Positions 1 through 8,135 of a stretch of DNA of 64,000 nt are shown here, piece after piece. The position numbers were made by a program, and so were the translations under genes. The DNA is from JAJNBA01 sp963842295. GTDB lineage: Bacteria > Actinomycetota > UBA4738 > HRBIN12. The stretch spans positions 81,379 through 145,378 of the forward strand of contig CAWJFY010000010.1 in the NCBI GenBank assembly GCA_963842295.1, written 5' to 3'. Numbering within the stretch: the first letter of the stretch is position 1; each line of letters starts with the position of its first letter. The notes under the pieces are model-generated. The model was not told the DNA's origin. It saw only the letters and a list, made by a program, of their open reading frames with translations, and did no database searches.

Positions 1-512
1 AAGAACTCCGCGAGGAGCACGGCGGCCCCGACGAGCGTCGCCACGACCGTGCCGACGAGGATGTCTCGGTCGACGACGTGGGCCATCTCGTGGCCGATCA
101 CCCCCTCGAGCTCGACGCGGTTCATCGACTCGAGCAGTCCCTGCGTGGCCGCCACATGACTGTGCTCGGGATCGCGCCCGGTCGCGTAAGCGTTCGGGGC
201 GCTCTCCGGCACGATCCACACCCGCGGCTTCGGGATCCCGGCGGCGATCGCGAGCCCTTCGACGATGTTGTGGAGACGAGGCTCATCTTCCTTGGAGACC
301 TCTCGGGCCCGGGTGGACGCCAGCACGATCCGGTCCCCATAGAGATAGGACCCGACCGACATCGCGATGGCGACGATGAGCGCGATCACCAGACCCACCG
401 GGCCGCTGTCGGTGAGCAGACCGATCGCATAGCCGACACCGCCGAGCAGGACGACGGCCAGCACGAAGAGGATCGCGGTCTTGCGCTTGTTCGCGGCGAT
501 CTGCTCGTACAC
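1..512 (-). CDS. htpX: HtpX-type M48 membrane metalloprotease (3' end outside window)
   Basis: Read on the minus strand from a GTG at 510-512. The N-terminus is basic (about KRK), followed by two hydrophobic segments, the usual HtpX layout of two N-terminal membrane helices before the catalytic domain. The zinc-binding HExxH motif is visible as GHEMAH near residue 145, preceded by a conserved ELEGV stretch. HtpX proteases degrade misfolded membrane proteins at the cytoplasmic face. The start lies only 2 nt after the lemA stop, so the two are probably co-transcribed; a lemA-htpX pair is a common arrangement. The protein is cut by the window edge about 28 residues after HExxH, so the third zinc ligand cannot be checked. 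Confidence 0.9.
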   Translation of the reverse strand, partial: MYEQIAANKRKTAILFVLAVVLLGGVGYAIGLLTDSGPVGLVIALIVAIAMSVGSYLYGDRIVLASTRAREVSKEDEPRLHNIVEGLAIAAGIPKPRVWIVPESAPNAYATGRDPEHSHVAATQGLLESMNRVELEGVIGHEMAHVVDRDILVGTVVATLVGAAVLLAEF

Positions 513-514
513 GG

Positions 515-1069
515 CTAGGAGAGGTCCACCTGCACGGGGCCGCGAGTCGGCTCGTCGATCTCGAAGAAGGGGCGCTCTTCGAAGCCGAACGCGCGAGCGA
601 CGATCGATGATGGGAACGACTGGATCAGCGTGTTCAGCCGCATCACTTGATCGTTGTAGAACTGCCTCGCGTACGCGATCTTCGACTCCGTGCCGACGAG
701 CTCCTCCTGAAGCGCCAGGAAGTTCTGGTTGGCCTTGAGGTCGGGATAGTTCTCGACGACCGCGAGGAGCTGGCGGAGACCGGCGGTGACCTGGTTCTCG
801 GCGTCTGCCTGGTCCGCCACGCCCGTCGCCCCGAGGGAGCGTGCCCGCGCCTCCGTCACCTGCTCGAAGAGCTCCCGCTCGTGTGCCGCGTACCCCTTCA
901 CCGTCTCGACGAGGTTGGGGATCAGGTCGGCGCGGCGACGGAGCTGGACGTCGATCTGCGACCATCCGTTCTCGACGCGCGTCCGCAGCGTCACCAGTCG
1001 GTTGTAGATCCAGACACCGGCGAGCACCACGGCCACGACGATCCCGAGCACGATCCAGAAGGCGTTCAT
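515..1069 (-). CDS. lemA: LemA family membrane protein
   Basis: 184-residue protein with one N-terminal membrane helix (about residues 4-22) followed by a mostly helical domain. The conserved LemA block is present: NRLVTLR, then ENGWSQIDVQLRRRADLIPN, then VKGYAAHE. LemA proteins are short membrane-anchored helical-bundle proteins of unclear biochemical function. The start overlaps the pimA stop by 4 nt and the stop is 2 nt before htpX, so it is part of the same minus-strand transcript. The lemA-htpX pairing suggests envelope quality control, which is an inference. Confidence 0.9.
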   Translation of the reverse strand: MNAFWIVLGIVVAVVLAGVWIYNRLVTLRTRVENGWSQIDVQLRRRADLIPNLVETVKGYAAHERELFEQVTEARARSLGATGVADQADAENQVTAGLRQLLAVVENYPDLKANQNFLALQEELVGTESKIAYARQFYNDQVMRLNTLIQSFPSSIVARAFGFEERPFFEIDEPTRGPVQVDLS

Positions 1070-2178
1070 CTCGGCCTATCGTAGCCAGCGCTCTCGATCG
1101 CGCGGCCGTACAGCTCCTCCAGGCGGTCGACGACGATCGGCCAGTCGAAGGTACGTGCGCGCTCGCGGCCGGCTTCGCCGAGCCGCGCCGCCAGCTCCGG
1201 CTCCGTCAGGACACGGACCAGGCCGGCCGCGAGCGCCTCCGGGTCCCGGGGCGGCGCGAGGAGTCCTTCGACGCCGTCCGATACGACCTCCCGAAAGCCG
1301 GGGATGTCGGTAGCCACGATCGGCAGACCGGCCGCCATCGCCTCCACCAGAGCGATCCCGAAGCTCTCCTGCCCCACCGCCGGGGATACGAAGGCCTCGC
1401 ACGCCGCGTGGAACGAGGGGACCCACTCGTTGGGCACGGCGCCGCGCATGTCGACCCGAGCCCGAGCCGACTCGGTCAGGAGCCCGAGTGCCTCCCGATC
1501 CTTGCCCTCTCCGACGACCACGAGCACGGCGTCCGGAACCTCCGCCAGCACCTTGGAGAGCGCGGCGATGGCGATCGGGAAGCCCTTCTGCGCGTCCAGG
1601 CGGTTCACCCAGAGGATCCTTCGTCCGGGCGGCAGGTCCGCGCGGGGCTCCGCGTCGGCGAAGGCTCCGACATCCACACCGTTCGGGACGATCTCCAGCG
1701 CCGCGTCATGCACCGCGCGTCGCAGGAACGACGCCGCGGTCTCGGAGACGGCGACGCCGAGGGTCACCCTCCGCCAGATGCGGCGGAGGATCGGGGCAGT
1801 GAGCTCCATCGCGACCGACCGGTCGAGGTAGGCGTGGACCGTGGCGACGACGGGGACCTTCGCGGCGAGCGTCGCGAACATCGAGGCGCTCGGCGTGAGC
1901 GGCTCGTGGACGTGCACCACGTCGGGACGGAGGGAGTCCAGTGCGGCCCGGGTCCGTCGGTACGAGAGCGGGGCGATCGGTGCGACCGTGCCCTGGTACG
2001 AGACCCGGATCGGCCGGCCCACCGAGCGGACCCACGGCTCCGAGGGCGTCGCGATGGTAGGCGCCAGCACCATCGTCTGATGACCGCGGTCGAGCAGGCG
2101 CGTCGCGAGGTTCTTGACGTGCACCTGGACACCGCCCGCCGCCTCCCAGGCGTACGGGCAGACGAGCGCGACCCGCAC
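1066..2178 (-). CDS. pimA: Phosphatidyl-myo-inositol mannosyltransferase PimA-like (GT4)
   Basis: 370-residue GT-B glycosyltransferase starting at GTG 2176-2178 with MRVALVCPYAWEAAGGVQVH, the Rossmann start and glycine-rich loop of the PimA/GT4 family. The C-terminal half has the NRLDAQKG donor-site region, the VVGEG strand and the E-x7-E motif (ESFGIALVE) that contacts the nucleotide sugar. PimA transfers the first mannose from GDP-mannose to phosphatidylinositol at the cytoplasmic membrane face. The gene follows the patA-like acyltransferase by 6 nt and a pgsA-like gene, the order seen in mycobacteria, which makes the PimA assignment stronger than homology to GT4 alone. It overlaps lemA by 4 nt. 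Confidence 0.88.
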   Translation of the reverse strand: MRVALVCPYAWEAAGGVQVHVKNLATRLLDRGHQTMVLAPTIATPSEPWVRSVGRPIRVSYQGTVAPIAPLSYRRTRAALDSLRPDVVHVHEPLTPSASMFATLAAKVPVVATVHAYLDRSVAMELTAPILRRIWRRVTLGVAVSETAASFLRRAVHDAALEIVPNGVDVGAFADAEPRADLPPGRRILWVNRLDAQKGFPIAIAALSKVLAEVPDAVLVVVGEGKDREALGLLTESARARVDMRGAVPNEWVPSFHAACEAFVSPAVGQESFGIALVEAMAAGLPIVATDIPGFREVVSDGVEGLLAPPRDPEALAAGLVRVLTEPELAARLGEAGRERARTFDWPIVVDRLEELYGRAIESAGYDRPR

Positions 2179-2184
2179 GACGAC

Positions 2185-3072
2185 CTACGCGTCCCACGCG
2201 GGCTGGAACATGTGCCAGTCCGGCGGCGCGGCGGCGATCGCTCGCTCGAACGCCGTGGCCAGGGCCTGGGTGAGCGCGATGACGTCTTCCTTCCGTCGAC
2301 CCGTCGGCTCGATCGACACCGGGGTCAGCACCTCGACCCATCCGTCCCGCGTGGTGTAGGTCGGACCCGAGATCAGCGGCGCTCCGGCGGAAAGCGCCAG
2401 GAGGGCAGGCCCCGCCGGCATCCGCCGGGTGCGGCCGAACATCTCGACCTCGACGCCGCCGCCGGAGAGATCCCGGTCCGCCACGAGCGCCACGATCCGA
2501 TTCTGCTCGAGCCGTTGGGTGAGCTGCCTGCCCACGTGCTCGCTCGCGAGGTCGACGATGTCGATCCGGAGCCGGCGCCGGTGCTCGAGGAAGAGCTCGA
2601 AGAGCCGGTCGGGCTTCAGGTGCTCGGCCACCGCCACCACGGGCGCCACGCGGATCCCCATCGCCCGGCCGCCGACGTCCCAGTTCCCCGTGTGCGGCAG
2701 CGCGATCACCACCCCCTTGCCGTCTGCCAAACCCTTCTCGACGTGCTCGATGCCTTCGAACCGGAACGCGTCGAGCACCTGCTCATCGCTCCAGCCGAGG
2801 ATGTTGAACGTGTCGAACCAGTACCTCCCATAGAGGGCGAACGCCTCGCGGGTGGAGGCCTGGACCAGCGTGTCCTCGGTCGGGCGGCCGAGGACCTGAG
2901 CCTGGTTCGCGGCGACGGTCGCTCGGGCGCGGGACGCGAGGCCGTAGAAGAGCAGGCTCGCCCTCTCGTACCACGATCGCCCGCTCCTCGTCGGCAGGAT
3001 CTGGCCGAGCCAGCTCATGAAGCGGTACACCAGATATGTCGCCGTCTCGACGGCCGCCCGTCGAGCGTTCAC
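2185..3072 (-). CDS. patA: Phosphatidylinositol mannoside acyltransferase (PatA/HtrB-like)
   Basis: 295 residues from a GTG at 3070-3072 that overlaps the upstream pgsA-like stop as GTGA; a longer in-frame extension upstream only covers pgsA in the wrong frame. The lysophospholipid acyltransferase motif H-x4-D is clear in LPHTGNWDVGG (H127, D132), matching the HSGNWD of mycobacterial PatA. Later blocks (ALVADRDLSGGGVEVEMFGR, then PAGPALLAL) are typical of the LpxL/HtrB fold. Expected role: acylating the mannose of PIM1/PIM2 with an acyl-CoA at the inner leaflet. Its place between pgsA-like and pimA supports this. An N-terminal amphipathic segment probably attaches it to the membrane. Confidence 0.88.
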   Translation of the reverse strand: MNARRAAVETATYLVYRFMSWLGQILPTRSGRSWYERASLLFYGLASRARATVAANQAQVLGRPTEDTLVQASTREAFALYGRYWFDTFNILGWSDEQVLDAFRFEGIEHVEKGLADGKGVVIALPHTGNWDVGGRAMGIRVAPVVAVAEHLKPDRLFELFLEHRRRLRIDIVDLASEHVGRQLTQRLEQNRIVALVADRDLSGGGVEVEMFGRTRRMPAGPALLALSAGAPLISGPTYTTRDGWVEVLTPVSIEPTGRRKEDVIALTQALATAFERAIAAAPPDWHMFQPAWDA

Positions 3073-3608
3073 GCGGCTCTTTCCTCCTGGGCGACCTGCC
3101 CCGCCCGCACGACCGCAGCGAGCCCGGACATCGCCGCCACGACCCACACCGCCCAGGTCCAGCCGAACAGGAGGAACGCAACCACCAAGACGTAGCGCGC
3201 CCCTCGCGTCACGTGCCGCTCCTCCACCGAATAGCCGAGGGCCGCGCCACGCGCTCGGATGTAGCCCGCAACGAACGACAGGCTCAGGGCGGCGAGTGCC
3301 GCGATGGCCACCGACGAGCTTCCGTCCCGCGCGACCCATGCGATCCCCGACAGCACGGCGGCATCCCATGCCCGGTCGAGGAGGTCATCAAGCATCCGGT
3401 CGGTAGGACCGCCGGCGCCGTGATTGGCCCGATGACCCCCGAGCAGGAGCAGCGCCCCGGAGGCGCCGGCTGCCCAGCCCGCGGGACGGACCTCACGTGC
3501 GACCACGAGCCATCCCGCTCCCGCCGCGAGCGCGCCGCCGGCCACGAGGACCGAGCGGGTGATCGCGGTGCCGGGTGGCTGGCGTTCGAACCTCAGCAAG
3601 CTCCGCAT
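3069..3608 (-). CDS. PgsA-like CDP-alcohol phosphatidyltransferase homologue with degenerate motif
   Basis: 179-residue hydrophobic protein from ATG 3606-3608. Position (upstream of patA/pimA, GTGA overlap with patA) and the second half of the protein match phosphatidylinositol-phosphate synthase: MLDDLLDRAWDAAVLSG aligns with the G-x3-D-x3-D part of the CDP-alcohol motif, and AGYIRARGAALGY aligns with the SYIKARAEASG segment of PgsA1. The first part of the motif, D-x2-DG-x2-AR, is missing: the aligned stretch is LLLLGGHRANHGAGG, with no aspartates and no A-R pair. The enzyme may be inactive, may have changed function, or may need a partner. About 5 membrane helices are likely. It is shorter than typical PgsA (about 210-220 residues). 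Confidence 0.7.
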   Translation of the reverse strand: MRSLLRFERQPPGTAITRSVLVAGGALAAGAGWLVVAREVRPAGWAAGASGALLLLGGHRANHGAGGPTDRMLDDLLDRAWDAAVLSGIAWVARDGSSSVAIAALAALSLSFVAGYIRARGAALGYSVEERHVTRGARYVLVVAFLLFGWTWAVWVVAAMSGLAAVVRAGQVAQEERAA

Positions 3609-3636
3609 CGCAGGTCGGGCGAGCGTAGCAACTCTG

Positions 3637-3677
3637 TAGGATTCCTCCTCACTGCCGCCCCCTCGCCCTCGAAGGAG
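3637..3677 (+). promoter_or_regulatory. Likely -10 element and ribosome binding site of the EF-G-like gene
   Basis: TAGGAT at 3637-3642 resembles an actinobacterial -10, but no good -35 is seen 16-18 nt upstream. AAGGAG at 3672-3677 lies 6 nt before TTG 3684. This strong Shine-Dalgarno is what decides the TTG start of the EF-G-like gene over more distant in-frame starts. Confidence 0.4.
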
Positions 3678-3683
3678 CCTTTC

Positions 3684-5774
3684 TTGAAGACCTACGACGC
3701 GAAGGACATCCGCAACGTCTTGTTGGTGGGGCACGGGGGTTCGGGGAAGACGACGCTGCTGGAGGCGATGCTGTTCGCCTCGGACGCTGTCACCCGGATG
3801 GGAACCGTCGAGGACGGCAACACGGTGTCCGACCACGATGCCGACGAACAGCGCAGGCAGATCTCCGTATCGCTCGCGATGGCCCCGATCGAGTGGAAGG
3901 ACGCCAAGATCAACGTCCTCGACGCTCCCGGGACCGCGGATTTCGTCGGCGACGTCCGCTCGGCGGTCCGAGCCGCGGACGCGGTCATCGTCGTGGTCTC
4001 AGCCGTCGACGGTGTCGAAGTCCAGACGGAGTTCGCGTGGGAGCTCGCCGTCCAAGAGAACCTCCCTCGCGCGATCTTCGTGAACAAGCTGGACCGTGAG
4101 CGCGCGGACTTCCAGAGCACGCTCGACCAGCTCGTGTCCTCCTTCGGGAACCAGGTCGCTCCGTTCGAGCTCCCTATCGGCGCGGAGCAGGAGTTCAACG
4201 GCATCGCCGATCTCCTCCACGAGAAGGCCGACCTGTACCCATCGGGCCCCAAAGCCGAGGAGTCCGAGTGGCCCGACGAGGTGCACGCGATCGCAGATCC
4301 CGCTCGCGAGAAGCTGATCGAAGCGGTGGCGGAGTCCGACGACGCCTTGATCGAGAAGTACCTCGATGAGGGCACGCTCCCCGAGGACGTCATCACGCAA
4401 GGGGCGAAGGACGGCTTCACGAACGCCCGCCTCGCACCCGTCTTCGTGGGTTCCGCGTCCAAGGCGATCGGGATCGATCGGCTGTTGGATTTCATCGTCG
4501 AGGAGTTCCCCTCACCGCTGGACCGCGCACCGCTGGACGTCATCGGCAAAGGCGGCGAGGAGAAGGAGCGGACGCCCGACGCGAACGGCCCCCTCACCGC
4601 CTTCGTGTTCAAGACGCTCTCCGACCCCTTCGTCGGGCACATCACGATGTTCAGGGTGTTCAGCGGGAAGGTTCGTCCCGACTCGTCGGTCCACAACGCG
4701 ACGCAGGGAACGGAGGAGCGGATCGGACAACTGTTCGCTCTGAAGGGCAAGGAGCACGAATCCGTCTCGGAGGTGCCCGCGGGTGACATCGGGGCCGTCG
4801 CCAAGCTGCCGCACACCCACACGGGAGACACCTTCGCCACGAAGGACGATCCCGTCCAACTCCCGCCCGTGGAGCTCCCCGAACCCCTGCTCGCGTACGC
4901 GATCTCGCCCAAGACCAAGGGCGACGAGGACAGGCTCGCGACCGGTCTGGCGCGCCTTCGCGAGGAGGATCCGACGTTCCGTGTGGCCCGGAACGACGAG
5001 ACCCACCAGACGGTGATCTACGGGATGGGCGAGGCACACCTCGGCGTGCAGATCGAGCGCCTGAAGGCGAAGTTCGGAGTCGAGGTCGAGACGAAGCCGG
5101 CGAAGATCGCCTACCGGGAGACGATCCGCGGCAAGGCGAAGGCGCAGGGCCGCCACGTGAAGCAGTCCGGCGGCCACGGCCAGTACGCGGTGTGCGAGAT
5201 CGAGATCGAACCGCTCCCCCGCGGCGAAGGGTTCGTCTACGAGGACAAGATCTTCGGGGGCGCCATCCCCCAGCAGTTCATCCCCTCGATCGAGAAGGGC
5301 ATCGTGAAGACGATGTCGGAGGGCGTGCTCTCCGGGAACCCGATGGTCGACATCAAGGTGACGCTCGTCGACGGAAAGTTCCATGCGGTGGACTCCTCCG
5401 ACATGGCCTTCCAGATCGCGGGCTCATTGGCGCTGAAGGAAGCGGTCGAGCAGGGTGGCGTCGCGCTGCTCGAGCCGGTCGTGCAGCTCGCCGTGACGGT
5501 CCCCGAGTCGTTCACCGGCGACATCATGGGAGACCTGAACGCCAAGCGCGGGAGGATCCAGGGCATGGACCAGATCGGCGGCGGCAAGCAGGTGATCAAC
5601 GCCTTGGTGCCCCAGGGTGAGGTCGCCCGCTACGTCATCGACCTCCGGTCGATGACGGGCGGGCGCGGCGCGTTCTCGATGAACTTCTCCCACTACGACG
5701 AGATGCCGCAGCACCTCGCGCAGAAGGTGATCGACGAGTACCAGCAGGCTCGCGAGGAGGCGCACAAGAGATAG
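3684..5774 (+). CDS. Elongation factor G-like translational GTPase (EF-G2 type)
   Basis: 696 residues from TTG 3684, with the five-domain length of EF-G. G1 is GHGGSGKT (residues 16-23), G3 is DAPGT (80-84) and G4 is NKLD. In canonical EF-G the G3 motif is DTPGH, whose histidine positions the catalytic water. Here it is threonine, as in the actinobacterial EF-G-like/EF-G2 group, which usually has another residue at this place. C-terminal domains IV-V are complete (GGHGQYA; then the SMTGGRGAF ending block). It is therefore probably a paralogue of the housekeeping fusA, with reduced or altered GTPase; its role in translation is not established. It is a single plus-strand gene dividing the PIM locus. 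Confidence 0.88.
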   Translation: MKTYDAKDIRNVLLVGHGGSGKTTLLEAMLFASDAVTRMGTVEDGNTVSDHDADEQRRQISVSLAMAPIEWKDAKINVLDAPGTADFVGDVRSAVRAADAVIVVVSAVDGVEVQTEFAWELAVQENLPRAIFVNKLDRERADFQSTLDQLVSSFGNQVAPFELPIGAEQEFNGIADLLHEKADLYPSGPKAEESEWPDEVHAIADPAREKLIEAVAESDDALIEKYLDEGTLPEDVITQGAKDGFTNARLAPVFVGSASKAIGIDRLLDFIVEEFPSPLDRAPLDVIGKGGEEKERTPDANGPLTAFVFKTLSDPFVGHITMFRVFSGKVRPDSSVHNATQGTEERIGQLFALKGKEHESVSEVPAGDIGAVAKLPHTHTGDTFATKDDPVQLPPVELPEPLLAYAISPKTKGDEDRLATGLARLREEDPTFRVARNDETHQTVIYGMGEAHLGVQIERLKAKFGVEVETKPAKIAYRETIRGKAKAQGRHVKQSGGHGQYAVCEIEIEPLPRGEGFVYEDKIFGGAIPQQFIPSIEKGIVKTMSEGVLSGNPMVDIKVTLVDGKFHAVDSSDMAFQIAGSLALKEAVEQGGVALLEPVVQLAVTVPESFTGDIMGDLNAKRGRIQGMDQIGGGKQVINALVPQGEVARYVIDLRSMTGGRGAFSMNFSHYDEMPQHLAQKVIDEYQQAREEAHKR

Positions 5775-5791
5775 CGCCATCGCAGCCGCGC

Positions 5792-6604
5792 TCAGCGCGG
5801 GCTCGCGTCGAGCAGGAACGCCAGCACGAGCTCTTCGAATCGCTCGGGCTGGCGCATGTTCACCACGTGGTCGGCGCCCTCGACGACCACTTTCCTTGAT
5901 CCGATGATCTCGTGGACGAGGAGATCGGCGAGCCGCCTCATGTCCGGAGGGTCGTGCTCGGCTTCGAGGATCAGCGTCGGAACGTCGATCTCGGTCAGCC
6001 GGTGTGCCGCCGGCGGGTCCAGCTGCTCCTCGCCACTCTCGTCCATCACGATCTCGTGGAGGTTGTCGAACGCGATCTGTCGGATCCGAGCGCCCCGTTC
6101 ATCCGAGGTGCCGAGCGGCGCCCAGATCTCGAGCCGGAGCTCCTGGGCGCGCTCCAGGTGGCCGGCCTCGATCGCGGCCTCGATCGGCCCGTCGCGCTGC
6201 GCCCACCACTCCTCTTCTTCTTCGGTGGCTTCGAAGCCACCCAGGCCGGCCGCCACCGGGACCAGCCCCCAGACCTTCGCCGGACGCTCCAGCAGGAAGT
6301 CGATCGCGATCGCGCCCCCCATCGAGCACCCGACGAGCGCGCTCTGGGTCACCTCGACAGCATCCAGGAGGGCGTCGAGGTCGCGGACGTGCGAGTACGT
6401 CGTCCCCGGCTCCGGACGACTGGATCTCCCGTACCCGCGGACGTCATACCGCAGGACCCTGTAGCCGGCGTCGACGAACGTCAGGAACTCTCGGTCCCAT
6501 GTCCGCATGTCCCAGAGCCCGGGGTGGATCAACGTCACCACGGGTCCCTCACCGGCGATCTCGTAATGGAGCGACGCGCCGTCAGACAGGTCGAGCATCG
6601 GCAT
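5792..6604 (-). CDS. Alpha/beta hydrolase
   Basis: 270 residues with a complete alpha/beta-hydrolase core: the oxyanion segment LIHPGLWDMRTW, the strand YDVRGYGRS, the nucleophile elbow GCSMGG (serine near residue 94), an acid in the later strand LILEAEHDPPD, and the catalytic histidine in EGADHVVNM. This looks like the 3-oxoadipate enol-lactonase/haloperoxidase-type group, but the substrate cannot be read from sequence. It converges with the EF-G-like gene (17 nt apart); its stop sits inside a short GC-rich inverted repeat (about 5786-5800) that could end transcription of either gene. Confidence 0.85.
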   Translation of the reverse strand: MPMLDLSDGASLHYEIAGEGPVVTLIHPGLWDMRTWDREFLTFVDAGYRVLRYDVRGYGRSSRPEPGTTYSHVRDLDALLDAVEVTQSALVGCSMGGAIAIDFLLERPAKVWGLVPVAAGLGGFEATEEEEEWWAQRDGPIEAAIEAGHLERAQELRLEIWAPLGTSDERGARIRQIAFDNLHEIVMDESGEEQLDPPAAHRLTEIDVPTLILEAEHDPPDMRRLADLLVHEIIGSRKVVVEGADHVVNMRQPERFEELVLAFLLDASPR

Positions 6605-6637
6605 CCCGCTGAGCCTACCGACCGGTCGATCGGGACA

Positions 6638-7408
6638 TCAGACCGGGACGAGCACCAACGGGAACAGCGCCAGCAGCCAGCTCGTGAGCGAGCCGATCAA
6701 GAGGTACTCGGTCACGACGTCGATCGTGCGACCCGGCGGTCCCGCCGCACCGGGCTCGTTCCGAAGCCCGTTGAGCTCCGGGTAGCGAAGCAGGCCCTTC
6801 GCCCCGATCACGAGGGCCGCCGCGGTCGCCTCGCCTGCCAGGCCAAGGCCGAAGATCAGCACGCGCTCCAAGGGACCGATCACGCGGCCGCCACGGAGAC
6901 GCTGCTCGGCGTTCGAGAACCTGGTGCCCATCGCGGTCAGCCCCAGTCGGACGATCGCGTTGCTCGTGGCGAAGAGCATCGTCAGGACGCCGGCGACGAA
7001 AAGCGCCCGCTCCAGCGATGCGCCGGCCACGAGCGGGAACGGCAGCTGGTGAACGCCACGCGCGAGGATCGGCTCGTTCCGGAAGCTGGAGACGGGCTCC
7101 GCTCCGAACAGCGCCACCGCCACGAAGGCCGCGAGGACGAACAACAGCGCGCCCAGCGCCCGGAGCGCGCTCATCCTCGACGGATCCCGCCGCAGCACGA
7201 TCCACACGGCGATCGTGACGCCGGTCAGGAGCGTGAGGAGGATGAGCGTCGGGGTCGTCGCACCGCCCGCGAGACCGAGGACGAGCGGAGCGACGAAGCC
7301 GGTGACGGTCGCCCCGATCGTCCTCGGACCGGCCTTCGGCTCGCCCGAGAGGCCGGCCACGAGATCCGCGAGCCCGATCGACACGAGCCAGATCCCAACG
7401 GCGATCAC
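6638..7408 (-). CDS. Polytopic membrane protein, DUF3307-like partner of SatD
   Basis: 256 residues from GTG 7406-7408, overlapping the SatD-like stop as GTGA. It has about 6-7 membrane helices. The C-terminal block (LERVLIFGLGLAGEATAAAL, then IGAKGLLRYPEL, then TEYLLIGSLTSWLLAL) is like the end of DUF3307-type membrane proteins, which often sit next to satD in other bacteria. That resemblance is from memory and moderate. Function unknown; translational coupling to the SatD-like regulator implies the two act together, perhaps with the membrane protein as sensor or output. Confidence 0.65.
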   Translation of the reverse strand: MIAVGIWLVSIGLADLVAGLSGEPKAGPRTIGATVTGFVAPLVLGLAGGATTPTLILLTLLTGVTIAVWIVLRRDPSRMSALRALGALLFVLAAFVAVALFGAEPVSSFRNEPILARGVHQLPFPLVAGASLERALFVAGVLTMLFATSNAIVRLGLTAMGTRFSNAEQRLRGGRVIGPLERVLIFGLGLAGEATAAALVIGAKGLLRYPELNGLRNEPGAAGPPGRTIDVVTEYLLIGSLTSWLLALFPLVLVPV

Positions 7409-8061
7409 GTGACGGCCTCCCGCAGCTCCTCGTGCGCTCGACGGATCGCGTAGAGGCCACCCCGGATCGCCCGCTGCGAGAGCGCGGACGCGCTGATGCC
7501 TTCCGCCTCCGCGATCCTCGTCAGCGAGTCGTCCGCGAGCAGCCCAAGCATCGCCGCCGCATCGCGCGTGTCCATCGCGGCCACCAGCTCGTCGCGACAC
7601 TGCAAGAACGCGTTGACCGAGGCCACGCGGAACGACCGCTCATCGTCTGCGTCGACCCAGCGGGTCCGGAGCCCCCTCGGCGACTCCTGCCGCTGCGTCA
7701 GCTCGCGAACGTGGTCGACCGCCTCCCTCGCGGACCACCACGCGGGCCCGTCCTGGTTGAAGGGCGCGCGCGACTCCCCGAAACTGATCAGGGGTCCCGA
7801 TCCGATCCCGAAACGCACGTCCACCCCTCCTCGCAGCGCCAACCGGACGACCAGCGTCGCCTCCAGCGCCGACACGAGGTCGGCGAAGAGTCCCTGGAAC
7901 TCGTCGCCGATCGTAGGGGTCAGCGGCTGCATCGGCGCGAGCCGATCGTTCGCGAGCGCCAGCGCCTCGGCGACCGAGACTCGGCGTCGTTCGGGGTCCG
8001 GGTGTCCTCGCGACCCGACGACGTCTCCCAACACCGCGACGACGTGCTCCTGCGTTTCCAC
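7405..8061 (-). CDS. SatD family protein: divergent cyclase-like domain plus C-terminal HTH
   Basis: 218 residues from GTG 8059-8061. The N-terminal part matches the SatD family (GDVVGSRG at residues 12-19; TIGDEFQGLF at 50-59). Compared with the class III cyclase encoded at 48000-49325, the order of landmarks is the same: a first acidic strand (D13), a second acidic turn GDE (52-54), then VRFGIGSGPLI (82-92), like LRIGINSGPLI of the cyclase, and a WSAR motif (109-112) where cyclases have NTASR. The C-terminus (about 178-207) is a helix-turn-helix of the AEAEGISASALSQRAIRGGL type. It could be a nucleotide-sensing transcription factor. A leaderless promoter with a palindrome in its spacer lies directly upstream, suggesting autoregulation (inference). 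Confidence 0.75.
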   Translation of the reverse strand: METQEHVVAVLGDVVGSRGHPDPERRRVSVAEALALANDRLAPMQPLTPTIGDEFQGLFADLVSALEATLVVRLALRGGVDVRFGIGSGPLISFGESRAPFNQDGPAWWSAREAVDHVRELTQRQESPRGLRTRWVDADDERSFRVASVNAFLQCRDELVAAMDTRDAAAMLGLLADDSLTRIAEAEGISASALSQRAIRGGLYAIRRAHEELREAVT

Positions 8062-8097
8062 GATATGAAGGATATGGCTTCACAGTGAAGATGTAAA
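8062..8097 (-). promoter_or_regulatory. Leaderless promoter of the SatD-like gene with palindromic operator
   Basis: Read on the minus strand: -35 TTTACA (8092-8097), a 17-nt spacer, and -10 TATCCT (8069-8074). The expected transcription start, about 7 nt further on, falls at or next to the GTG start codon (8061), so the message should be leaderless. The spacer contains the perfect 13-nt palindrome CTTCACAGTGAAG (8078-8090), placed where a bound repressor would block RNA polymerase. A further half-site CTTCAC occurs at about 8104-8109. Confidence 0.6.
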
Positions 8098-8135
8098 GGC
8101 CTTGCCTTCACGCCGAGGATCTGCAGGTATGGGCT

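Noticed and set aside
841..3195. Long plus-strand frame opposite pimA and patA
   Set aside because: Arginine/proline-rich composition, no family similarity, and both opposing genes have complete motifs and tight overlaps.
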